Shown piece after piece: positions 1 to 7,283 of a stretch of 64,000 bases of DNA; the stretch's first letter is position 1, and the number at the start of each line of letters is the position of its first letter. Made by a program: the position numbers and the translations under genes. The notes under the pieces are model-generated. The model was not told where the DNA came from. It saw nothing but the letters and a program-made list of their open reading frames with translations, and ran no database searches. The DNA comes from Lysobacter capsici (GTDB lineage Bacteria > Pseudomonadota > Gammaproteobacteria > Xanthomonadales > Xanthomonadaceae), in the NCBI RefSeq assembly GCF_014779555.2, contig NZ_CP094357.1:4588001-4652000 (forward strand), read 5' to 3'.

Positions 1-646
1 GCGTGCGCGCGAATGCGGCCGCGCCGAGCGCGAACACGAACGCGAGCGACCACGCGGTGTCGAGCGGCCGCCAACCCACCCCGGCCACCGGCGCCTCGGG
101 CGGCGGCGGCAAGGCTTCGCCGTCGATCAATCCGGTCAATGCGGCCGTGGCCTCGCGCAGGCCGCCGGCGTAGTCGCCTGCGCCGAAACGCGGACCGATG
201 TAGTCGCGGATGATCGTCGCCGCCTGCGCGTCGGTGATCGCGCCTTCCAGGCCGTAGCCGACTTCGATGCGCACGCGCTGGTCGCGCTTGGCGACCACCA
301 CCAGCACGCCGTCGGATACGTCCTTGCGGCCGAGTTCGAACTGGTCGAACGCGCGCAGCGCGTACGAATCGATGTCCTCGGACCCGGTGCTGTCCACCAT
401 CAGGATCTGCAGCTGGCTGCCCTTGCGCTGCTGCAGCGCGCGCGCCTGCGCCGCGAGCTGCGAGCGCGTCGGCTCGTCGAGCGTGCCGGTGGTGTCGATC
501 ACCGGCGAATCCATCGCGGGGATCGACGCCAAGGTCTGCGCCAACGCGCTCGCCATCGGCAGCAACAGCAACCACGCCACCAGCAGCATCCGCGCCAGCC
601 AGCGCGCGCGGCCAAACCCCATGCGCGGATCGGCGCGCGTGTTCAC
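1..646 (-). CDS. TPM-domain protein, second copy, C-terminus cut by window edge
   Basis: The reading frame opens at a GTG (646-644) that overlaps the TGA of the upstream TPM gene as GTGA, and stays open to base 1. An ATG at 622 is an alternative start. It begins with a hydrophobic signal-like segment ending near ALAQT. The TPM domain follows: SPVIDTTGTLDE, a KGSQLQILMVDSTGSE stretch, and DGVLVVVAKRDQRVRIEVGYGLEGAITD. A proline-rich linker and a second hydrophobic segment start near the edge. TPM proteins are envelope proteins, often next to LemA; their biochemical role is not settled. It is a diverged duplicate of the neighbour at 643-1608. The last gene of the lemA-tpm-tpm cluster, its C-terminus lies outside the window. 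Confidence 0.85.
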   Translation of the reverse strand, partial: MNTRADPRMGFGRARWLARMLLVAWLLLLPMASALAQTLASIPAMDSPVIDTTGTLDEPTRSQLAAQARALQQRKGSQLQILMVDSTGSEDIDSYALRAFDQFELGRKDVSDGVLVVVAKRDQRVRIEVGYGLEGAITDAQAATIIRDYIGPRFGAGDYAGGLREATAALTGLIDGEALPPPPEAPVAGVGWRPLDTAWSLAFVFALGAAAFART

Positions 647-1608
647 CACGACCCGCTCGAGCCGCTGCCGCCGCTGCGCCCGCCGCCGCCGGAATAACTC
701 GAACTGCTGCTGGAGCTGCTGCTGGAGCGACTGCGGCGACGGCGACGGTCGTCGTCGTCATCGCCGCGCGTACCGCTACGCCAGCCGCCGTCGCCGAACG
801 CGGTGAAAAAGGTGAAGATGGTCGTGAGATACGTGATCAGCACCAGCGGCATGAAACGCTCCCAGCTGGTTTCGCTGACGATGGCCGAATACGACGCCGC
901 CAGCGCCCAGCCGGCCGCCACCGCGACGATCGCCCAGCGGCCGAAGAACGCGAGCGGACCGCGCCGCCAGGCCGCGCGCATGCCCAACAGCGGCACCACG
1001 ATGAACGGCAAGGCGAACAGCGTGCCGAAGATCGATACGAAGATCAGCAACGGCATCGGCATGCTGTTGTCGGGTTCGGGCAGCGGGGTGCCGTCGATCA
1101 GGCCGATCAGCGCGTCGCTGCCGCGCAGCAAGCCCTCGCCGTATTCGCCGTTGCGGAACGCGGGGGTCAGGTACTCGTCGATCACCTGGGTCGCGGCTTC
1201 GTCGGTGACCGTCTGCTCCAGGCCGTAACCGACGTGGATGCGCATGCGCCGATCGGTCTTCGCCACCACGATCAACACACCGTCGTCGATGTCGGCGCGT
1301 CCGGGCTTCCATTGCTCGAACACGCGCTGGGCATAGGCCTCGATCGATTCCGAGCCGGTGCTGTCGATCATCAACAGCATCAGCTGCGAACCCTTGCGGC
1401 GCTGCAGATCGAGCGAGCGCTCGCGCAGCGTGCTTTGCGTCGCGGCGTCGAGGGTGCCGGTGGTGTCGGTCACCGGCGAGGTCAGTTTGGGAATCGCGCG
1501 CAGCGGCTGCGCGGCGAGGTTCAAACCAAGCAGCGCCAACATCAGCAACACGGCGAGTCGCGCCCATGCGTTGCGCGCGCGCCGGCGCGATCGGTGGTGC
1601 GAATCCAT
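643..1608 (-). CDS. TPM-domain (YgcG-type) membrane protein
   Basis: A 321-residue protein. The start at 1608 is chosen over upstream ATGs because an AAGGA lies 7 nt before it. Order: N-terminal signal/TM segment (about residues 15-33), TPM domain (TDTTGTLD, then KGSQLMLLMIDSTGSESIE, DGVLIVVAKTDRRMRIHVGYGLEQTVTDE), hydrophobic segments at about residues 185-270, a basic stretch, and a poly-Ser tail followed by Gly/Ser repeats ending in SW. This TPM-TM-Gly/Ser layout is typical of the YgcG family. It follows lemA after 129 bp and overlaps the next TPM gene by 4 bp, so the three genes probably form one operon. The family is envelope-associated; no enzymatic activity is inferred here. Confidence 0.9.
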   Translation of the reverse strand: MDSHHRSRRRARNAWARLAVLLMLALLGLNLAAQPLRAIPKLTSPVTDTTGTLDAATQSTLRERSLDLQRRKGSQLMLLMIDSTGSESIEAYAQRVFEQWKPGRADIDDGVLIVVAKTDRRMRIHVGYGLEQTVTDEAATQVIDEYLTPAFRNGEYGEGLLRGSDALIGLIDGTPLPEPDNSMPMPLLIFVSIFGTLFALPFIVVPLLGMRAAWRRGPLAFFGRWAIVAVAAGWALAASYSAIVSETSWERFMPLVLITYLTTIFTFFTAFGDGGWRSGTRGDDDDDRRRRRSRSSSSSSSSSSYSGGGGRSGGSGSSGSW

Positions 1609-1737
1609 CACGACATCCTTCAAGCGTTCCATGCCCATCAGCGGCGCCCCGCGGCGCCGCCGCCTTCGTATTCGCGCTCGCCGCTCAGCGCGACCGCGGC
1701 CAGCCGGCAATACGCGCGAACGCGCGGCACGGCCGGC

Positions 1738-2364
1738 TCAGCCGCCGGCCGGCGGCGCGGGTGCCGGAGCAGGCGCCGGAGCGGCGGCCGGCTGGCCGAA
1801 ATCGACCTTCGGCGCTTCCTGGATTTCGGCCGCGTTCTGCACGGTGAAATTCGGCTTGGTCGAATAGCCGAACATCTTCGCGGTGAGGTTGGTCGGGAAC
1901 TGGCGCAGGTAGGTGTTGTAGTCCTGGACCGCGGCGATGTAGCGCTGGCGCTCCACCGTGATGCGGTTTTCGGTGCCTTCCAGCTGGGTCTGCAGGCTCA
2001 GGAAGCCCTGGTCGGCCTTGAGCTGCGGGTAGTTCTCGCTGACCACCAGCAGGCGGCCGATCGCGCCGCGCAACTCGCCCTGGGCCTGTTCGAACTGCTG
2101 CAGCGAGGCCGGATCGTTGGCGTCGACGTTGATGCTGCCGACCTTGGAACGCGCCTCGGTGACCTGCACCAGCACCTGCTGCTCGTGGCTGGCGTAGCCC
2201 TTCACCGTCGCGACCAGGTTCGGCACCAGGTCGGCGCGGCGCTTGTAGACGTTGAGCACCTGCGACCAGGCGGCGTTCACCGCTTCGTCCTTCTGCTGGA
2301 TGGTGTTGTAGCCGCAGCCGCTGAGCACGACGGTCAAGGCAAGCACGATCAAGGCTCGGAACAT
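1738..2364 (-). CDS. lemA: LemA family lipoprotein
   Basis: A 208-residue protein. The ATG at 2364 is preceded by GGGAG at a normal distance. The frame is open 100 codons further upstream, but that part has no protein-like composition. The N-terminus is a lipoprotein signal with lipobox VLSGC (Cys17). The LemA core follows: DEAVNAAWSQVLNVYKRR, DLVPNLVATVKGYASHE, a helical stretch, and the conserved YNTYLRQFPTN segment. The tail is a Pro/Ala-rich repeat (PAPAPAPAPPAGG). LemA proteins are helical, membrane-anchored proteins commonly paired with TPM proteins, as here with the two downstream TPM genes. The role in the envelope is inferred from this pairing only. Confidence 0.93.
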   Translation of the reverse strand: MFRALIVLALTVVLSGCGYNTIQQKDEAVNAAWSQVLNVYKRRADLVPNLVATVKGYASHEQQVLVQVTEARSKVGSINVDANDPASLQQFEQAQGELRGAIGRLLVVSENYPQLKADQGFLSLQTQLEGTENRITVERQRYIAAVQDYNTYLRQFPTNLTAKMFGYSTKPNFTVQNAAEIQEAPKVDFGQPAAAPAPAPAPAPPAGG

Positions 2365-2555
2365 GGCGCGACTCTCCCGCTGGATGACGGCCGCATTGCA
2401 GCACCGGGCGCGGATCGGCGCAATGGTCGCGGTGTGACGACGGCTGGCGGGCGGCGGAGCCTCGCTGCGCGGCCGTTGCCGCGAGGTCGCGGCCGGGGCT
2501 TCAAACCCGGTCGCGCGTCGCGAAAACCCGAGCGCGGGCCCGCGCCGCGGCCACG

Positions 2556-2584
2556 AAAAAGGCCGGCGATCGCTCGCCGGCCTT
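2556..2584 (-). terminator. Rho-independent terminator of terC
   Basis: An 11-bp inverted repeat (AAGGCCGGCGA, 3-nt-class loop, TCGCCGGCCTT) lies 25 nt downstream of the terC stop on the minus strand. It is followed by a T run (CTTTTTCG). This is the clearest intrinsic terminator in the window. Confidence 0.85.
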
Positions 2585-2609
2585 CGGGGTTTCGCGCCGC
2601 GCCGTGCGC

Positions 2610-3353
2610 TTACTCGGCCGACAACCGCCGCGATGCGCGCTTCTTGGCCCACAGGTTCAGGCACTCGACCAGCGCCGAGAAGCCCATCGCGCCGTAGATG
2701 TAGCCCTTCGGAATATGCACTTCCAGGCCGTCGGCGATCAGGTACACGCCGACCAGGACGATGAAGGCCAGCGCCAGCATCTTGATGGTCGGGTTGTTGT
2801 CGATGAAATGGCCCAGCGGCTTGGACGCCAGCAGCATCACGCCGACCGCCAAAAGGATCGCGGCGACCATCACCGGCGTGTGGTTGGCCATGCCGACCGC
2901 GGCGATCACCGAGTCGAGCGAGAACACGATGTCGATCACCGCGATCTGCGCGATCACCGCCATGAACGACGCCGCCGGCTTGGTGTGCACGTCTTCGGAT
3001 TCGTCCTCGCCGACGATCAGGTCCTTGACCTCCATCGAGCCCTTCACCAGCAAGAACGCGCCGCCGAGGATCAGCACCAGGTCGCGCACCGAGATGCCCT
3101 GGCCGAACACGGTGAACAGGTCGCTGGTCAGACCGGCCAGCCAGGCCAGGGTCAGCAGCAGCGCGATACGGGTGATGCAGGCCACCGCGATGCCGAACTT
3201 GCGCGCCTTCTCGCGGCTCTCGTACGGCAGCTTGCTGACCGCGATCGAGATGAAGACGAGGTTGTCGATACCCAGCACGATTTCGATCGCGCTCAGGGTG
3301 ATCAGGGTGATCCAGACTTGCGGATCGGTCAGCAGTTCAATCACGTGCGGCAT
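2610..3353 (-). CDS. TerC family integral membrane protein
   Basis: A 247-residue polytopic membrane protein with about seven hydrophobic segments. It has the TerC signatures: an acidic residue pair inside a membrane segment near the N-terminus (EIVLGIDNLVF), a matching pair in the second half (VIDIVFSLDSVIAAVGM), and a charged cytoplasmic loop (GEDESEDVHTK) between the halves. TerC proteins are implicated in tellurite resistance and in metal (manganese) efflux to exported metalloproteins. The exact substrate cannot be told from sequence. It stands alone, with its own terminator just downstream and dgkA 118 bp upstream. Confidence 0.9.
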   Translation of the reverse strand: MPHVIELLTDPQVWITLITLSAIEIVLGIDNLVFISIAVSKLPYESREKARKFGIAVACITRIALLLTLAWLAGLTSDLFTVFGQGISVRDLVLILGGAFLLVKGSMEVKDLIVGEDESEDVHTKPAASFMAVIAQIAVIDIVFSLDSVIAAVGMANHTPVMVAAILLAVGVMLLASKPLGHFIDNNPTIKMLALAFIVLVGVYLIADGLEVHIPKGYIYGAMGFSALVECLNLWAKKRASRRLSAE

Positions 3354-3421
3354 ACCTCAAGGTGTAGTGGGAATCCCGCGGCTGGGTCCGCGGACGGGCG
3401 CGCCGCGAGGGCGGCCCGGTT

Positions 3422-3441
3422 GGAACGGCCTGCGCCGTTCC
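3422..3441 (-). terminator. Hairpin downstream of dgkA, possible terminator
   Basis: A perfect 8-bp stem (GGAACGGC / GCCGTTCC) with a 4-nt loop lies about 30 nt past the dgkA stop. It has no T run, so termination is uncertain. Confidence 0.35.
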
Positions 3442-3471
3442 GCGATGCGCGTGCGGCCCGCGCGGGCGCGC

Positions 3472-3867
3472 TCAGCCCATCAGGTGGTGCCACAGCCGCG
3501 GGCCGAGGATCGCGGCCCAGGTCAGCAGCACGTTCATCAGCAGCACGAACACCGCCGCCGAGCCCATGTCCTTGGCGCGTCCGGCCAGTTCGTGGAACTC
3601 CGGGCCGTAGCGTTCGATCACCGCCTCGACCGCGGAATTGAGCAGTTCCACGCTCAGCACCAGCAGGATCGAGCCGATCAGCAGCGAGCGCTCGACCCCG
3701 CTTGCGCCGAAATACCAGCCGATCGGGGCCAGTACCACGAACATGTACACCTCGAGCCGGAACGAGGACTCGTGCAGCCAGGCCGCGCGCAGGCCCTGGA
3801 ACGACCAGGTCGCGGCCTTGAGGATGCGGCCGGGACCGCGCGGCTTGTGCCCGTATTCGTCAGCCAC
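3472..3867 (-). CDS. dgkA: Diacylglycerol kinase DgkA
   Basis: A 131-residue inner-membrane enzyme that phosphorylates diacylglycerol to phosphatidic acid, recycling the diacylglycerol made during periplasmic glucan or lipid modification. The start is GTG at 3867, preceded by GGAG. It has three membrane segments. The family motifs are an early Glu (HESSFRLEVYM, Glu34), the ELLNSAVEAVIER helix with catalytic-type Glu74/Asn77/Glu81, and the LAGRAKDMGSAAV segment. Length is close to the usual 120-130 residues. The gene lies downstream of a repeat-rich region and upstream of terC. Confidence 0.93.
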   Translation of the reverse strand: MADEYGHKPRGPGRILKAATWSFQGLRAAWLHESSFRLEVYMFVVLAPIGWYFGASGVERSLLIGSILLVLSVELLNSAVEAVIERYGPEFHELAGRAKDMGSAAVFVLLMNVLLTWAAILGPRLWHHLMG

Positions 3868-4266
3868 GGGGACGCTCCATGGCGGCCGCGGGGCGGGTTT
3901 GATCGGGGCGCTCGGGCGGAGACGGCTCGAAGGTCGGCATGGCGTGCGGGTCTCGATCGTGCGGGCCGGGGCCGGCCGGGCGCGGCCGGGGCCGCTACAG
4001 GGCGGAGATTTTGCCACAAGCCCGGCGGGGCTGCCCTTGCGCTGGGGTGTCGGGCCTGGCCGGTCCCCGGGGCGGCGGGTTTGCCGCGCCGGTGTTGTCC
4101 TGGCGCGAGGACCGGGGGTCGGGCTGAGCGTTGCACCTGTCGGGCGGGGTTTGTGGGATTCGGGGTTTAGCTGCGGATCGGGTTTGATCGGGCGATGTCC
4201 AATCAGGTTCCGGCTTTTGGCGGGCGAGCGGTTTCGGACATGCCAACAACGTGGCTGCATCGCAGC
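3868..4266. other. Gene-free stretch upstream of dgkA
   Basis: A GC-rich stretch between dgkA and the composite repeat. Open frames here on both strands have Pro/Arg/Ala-rich translations with no recognisable domain. I see no gene or RNA. The dgkA promoter should lie in it, but I cannot point to boxes. Confidence 0.5.
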
Positions 4267-4614
4267 CCCTGTAGGAGCGGCGTGAGCCGCGACCGCGGCA
4301 ATGCGGCCACGGCGCAGGTTGCGTCATTGTCGTGATGGCGCGGTCGCGGCTCGCGCCGCTCCTACAGGTAGGCCATGCCGCTCCGCTTGAGCTTGAAGTC
4401 GCGCAGTTCATCCAGCGCTGCGACGCTTGTAACTCGCGAGAACAACAGGACACCCGAAGGGCGGCGCACATGGATGTGCGCCGTGCGCCACCGGGACAGG
4501 ATGTCCCGTGTGGCGCATGCCTGCGAATGCTCCGAACTTGCGGGCCCTTGATTCACAAAAAAGCATTTTTCTTTGGTTACCTTTCTTTTGTTGCTTTAGA
4601 CAAAAGAAAGTAAC
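4267..4614 (+). repeat. Composite repeat unit, left arm (REP pair + hairpin)
   Basis: This arm begins with two REP elements facing each other (4267-4298 and 4339-4368), each containing GTAGGAGCGGCG or its complement. It continues with a ~200-bp segment containing short inverted repeats (CACATGGATGTG-type, GGGACAGGATGTCCC) and ends in a strong hairpin at 4576-4614 (GTTACCTTTCTTTTGT / ACAAAAGAAAGTAAC). The same unit occurs reversed at 4743-5112. The 128 bp between them also folds on itself (CCGCCGCTTTAGCGGCGG; GAAGCTCTAGAGCAGAGCTTTTGAAGC-like pairing). Frames inside give basic, Cys-rich peptides that look like repeat by-products. Confidence 0.85.
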
Positions 4615-4742
4615 CCGCCGCTTTAGCGGCGGAACGCTTTTGATCCTGCTTGCAGCTTCAAAGGCTTCAAAGCTTTGAAGCTCTAGAGCAGAGCTTTTGA
4701 AGCCAAAGGCAAGATCAACAGCTTTCGTCCGCAAGCGGCCGA

Positions 4743-5112
4743 GTTACTTTCTTTTGTCAAAAGCAACAAAAGAAAGGTAACCAAAGAAAAACGCTTTTTT
4801 TGAATCAAGGGCCCGCGCGTGCGGTGCATACGCAGGCATGCGCCACACGGGACATCCATGTCCCGGTGGCGCACGGCGTGCATCCTGCACGCCGCCCTTC
4901 GGGTGTGCTTTTGCTAACGCGAGTCAGTGGCCTCGCAGCGCTGGATGAACTGCGCGGCTTCAAGCCCAAGCAGAAGCGGCATGGCCTACCTGTAGGAGCG
5001 GCGCAAGCCGCGACCGCGCCATCGCGGCAACGGCGAAACGTTCGTCGTAGCTGCATTGCCGCGGTCGCGGCTTGTGACCGAAGGAAATCCAGCAGGACGC
5101 CGCTCCTACAGG
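4743..5112 (-). repeat. Composite repeat unit, right arm (inverted copy)
   Basis: The reverse complement matches the left arm in order: REP pair, then the GTAGGCCATGCCGC segment, the CGCAGTTCATCCAGCGCTGCGA block, CACCCGAAGGGCGGCG, a GGGCCCTTGATTCA block, and the TTTCTTTGGTTACC hairpin (4743-4781). The outer REP is interrupted at about 5075-5097 by roughly 25 bp not found in the other REPs. The two arms together make an inverted repeat about 850 bp long. Confidence 0.85.
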
Positions 5113-5340
5113 GGCTGCGATGCAGCTACGCGAATGGCATGTCCTGCCCACGGCCATTGCGGTGACGATGGCGATACCGACAGCGGCAATCGAAAGTCGC
5201 CGGGTCGCCCCAGGCAACAGCAACCATGACGGCCGGATCGACGCGTCCGCAAACGACCCGGCCACGATCCAGAATCGGATCCCGGCTCGAACACGAAACC
5301 ACGCCTGCGCCGAGAATGAACCGACGCATCCCCACAGACC

Positions 5341-6579
5341 TCACTGCTGCCGCAACGCCTCGATCGGATCGAGCTGCGAGGCCTTGCGGGCCGGGTAATA
5401 GCCGAAGAACAAACCGGTCGCGATCGAGAACCCCGCCGCCAGACCGATCACCTGCCCGTTCAAGGCGATCGGCAAGGCGCCGAACTTGCCGACCAGGATC
5501 GTGCCGACCACGCCGATCGCGATGCCCAGCGCGCCGCCGATCAGCGAGATCAGCATCGCCTCGGCCAGGAACTGCGACTGGATGTCGCGCGGGCCGGCGC
5601 CGACCGCCATGCGCAGGCCGATTTCGCGGATGCGCTCGGTCACCGACACCAGCATGATGTTCATGATGCCGATGCCGCCGACGATCAAGGAAATCGTCGC
5701 CACCGCGCCGAGCAGCAACGACATCAGCCGCGTCGTCTGGGTGCGCGTGGCCACCACTTCGGCGATGTTGCGCACGGTGAAGTCGTCGTCGCCGCCAGGC
5801 TGGATCTTGTGGCGCTGACGCAGCAGCGCTTCGATCTGCTCCTGCGCGTACGACACGTCCTCGGCGCGACCCACGCCGACCGCGATCTGCATCACCGCGC
5901 CGTTGGGCAGGCCCATCGCGCCGAGCAGGCGGCGACGGCCGGTTTCCAGCGGCACCAGCACCACGTCGTCCTGGTCCTGGCCGAAGCCGCCCTGGCCCTT
6001 GGGCTTGAGCGTGCCGATCACGGTGAACGGCACCCGGCCCAGGCGGATGGTCTGGCCGATCGCGTCTTCGTCGCCGAACAACTCGCGGCGCACGCTCTCG
6101 CCGAGGATCACCGACTTGGTGCCGCTGCCGTAATCGCGCTGTTCGAAGCTCGATCCGCCGGCGATGACCCAGCCGTTGATGTCGAAGAAATCCGCCTGCA
6201 CGCCCTGCCACTGGGTCGACCAGTTGTTCTCGGCGAACACCGCCTGGGTGCCGCCGCGCAAGGACGCGGCCACGTACTGCACTTCCGGCACTTCGTTGCG
6301 GATCGCTTCGCCGTCGTCCTCGGTCAGGGTGAAGAAACTCGACGAACTCAGACGCACGCCGCCGGTGCCGCGCCCGCCGCCGCCGGAACTGATGTCGAGA
6401 CGGTTGGAACCCAGGCCCGAGACCAGCTTGTCGATTTCCGCCTGGGTGCCCTGCCCGACCGAGACCATCACGATCACCGCGGCGATGCCGATGATCACGC
6501 CGAGCGAGGTCAACGCGCTGCGCAGCCAGTTGCCGCGCAAAGCGAAGATCGCGGTGCTGAGCACTTCGAAGAAATTCAT
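5341..6579 (-). CDS. MacB-like ABC transporter permease
   Basis: A 412-residue membrane protein. Its ATG (6579) overlaps the ATPase stop as ATGA. It has one N-terminal membrane segment (about 20-42: SALTSLGVIIGIAAVIVMVSV), a large periplasmic MacB_PCD domain with an odd Gly-rich stretch (SSGGGGRGTGGV), and three C-terminal membrane segments of the FtsX type (SLIVGGIGIMNIMLVSVTER, then MLISLIGGALGIAIGVVG, then the last before YYPARKASQLDPIEALR). This topology, with a separately encoded ATPase and an HlyD-type adaptor upstream, is that of MacAB-TolC-type mechanotransmission exporters. Substrates range from macrolides to peptides; nothing here fixes the cargo. Confidence 0.92.
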   Translation of the reverse strand: MNFFEVLSTAIFALRGNWLRSALTSLGVIIGIAAVIVMVSVGQGTQAEIDKLVSGLGSNRLDISSGGGGRGTGGVRLSSSSFFTLTEDDGEAIRNEVPEVQYVAASLRGGTQAVFAENNWSTQWQGVQADFFDINGWVIAGGSSFEQRDYGSGTKSVILGESVRRELFGDEDAIGQTIRLGRVPFTVIGTLKPKGQGGFGQDQDDVVLVPLETGRRRLLGAMGLPNGAVMQIAVGVGRAEDVSYAQEQIEALLRQRHKIQPGGDDDFTVRNIAEVVATRTQTTRLMSLLLGAVATISLIVGGIGIMNIMLVSVTERIREIGLRMAVGAGPRDIQSQFLAEAMLISLIGGALGIAIGVVGTILVGKFGALPIALNGQVIGLAAGFSIATGLFFGYYPARKASQLDPIEALRQQ

Positions 6580-7283
6580 GCCCCGGCCTCCTGCACGTGC
6601 AGTTCGCCGTCGCGCATCACGAAGATGCGGTCGGCGTGCGCGGCCACGTCCGGGTCGTGGGTGATCAGCACCACGGTGTGATCGTCGGCCTGCAGGCGCT
6701 TGAACAGGGCCAGGATTTCCTCGCCGGTGCGAGTGTCGAGCGCGCCGGTGGGTTCGTCGGCGAGCAGGATCGGCGGGCGGTTGATCAACGCGCGCGCGAT
6801 CGCCACGCGCTGTTGCTGGCCGCCGGACAATTCGCTGGGACGATGGCCGGCGCGCGCGCCCAGGCCGACCGATTCCAGCGCCTCGTGCGCGCGCCGCAGA
6901 CGCTCCTCGCGCTTGATGTTGGCGTAGCCCATCGGCATCGCCACGTTCTCCAGCGCGCTCATCCGCGGCAGCAGATTGAAGCCCTGGAACACGAAGCCGA
7001 TCTTGTCGCGGCGCAGGATCGCGCGTTCTTCCTTGTCGAGGCTGTCCACGTCGATGCCGTCGCACAGGTACACGCCGCTGGTCGGCGTGTCGAGGCAGCC
7101 GATCAGATTCATCAGGGTCGACTTGCCCGAGCCCGACGGCCCCATGATCGCCACGAATTCGCCGCGCGCGATCGACAGCTCGACCCCGTGCAGCGCGATC
7201 ACCTCGGCCTCGCTGCCCGGCGAATAGACCTTGCCCAGATCGCGGGTCTCGATGACCGCGGTGGCCTCAGCGGCGCGGCTCAT
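6576..7283 (-). CDS. MacB/LolD-type ABC transporter ATPase
   Basis: A 235-residue nucleotide-binding subunit. Walker A is GPSGSGKST (48-56), Q-loop [12 protein letters not shown] (98-109), signature [15 protein letters not shown] (152-166), Walker [13 protein letters not shown] with catalytic Glu177, and switch His in LITHD. It should drive the permease encoded immediately downstream (4-bp overlap). Its start overlaps the adaptor stop by 4 bp, so adaptor, ATPase and permease are translationally coupled. In canonical MacB the ATPase and permease are fused; here they are split, as is common. Confidence 0.95.
   Translation of the reverse strand: MSRAAEATAVIETRDLGKVYSPGSEAEVIALHGVELSIARGEFVAIMGPSGSGKSTLMNLIGCLDTPTSGVYLCDGIDVDSLDKEERAILRRDKIGFVFQGFNLLPRMSALENVAMPMGYANIKREERLRRAHEALESVGLGARAGHRPSELSGGQQQRVAIARALINRPPILLADEPTGALDTRTGEEILALFKRLQADDHTVVLITHDPDVAAHADRIFVMRDGELHVQEAGA

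Noticed and set aside
4408-4883. Small basic Cys-rich open frames inside the composite inverted repeat
   Set aside because: They start and end within repeat arms, appear on both strands and have no ribosome site. They look like by-products of the repeat, though such frames are often annotated.
5126-5329. Short minus-strand frame downstream of the permease gene
   Set aside because: About 67 codons, Arg/Cys/His-rich, no domain and running into a REP. Two other frames there are equally open.
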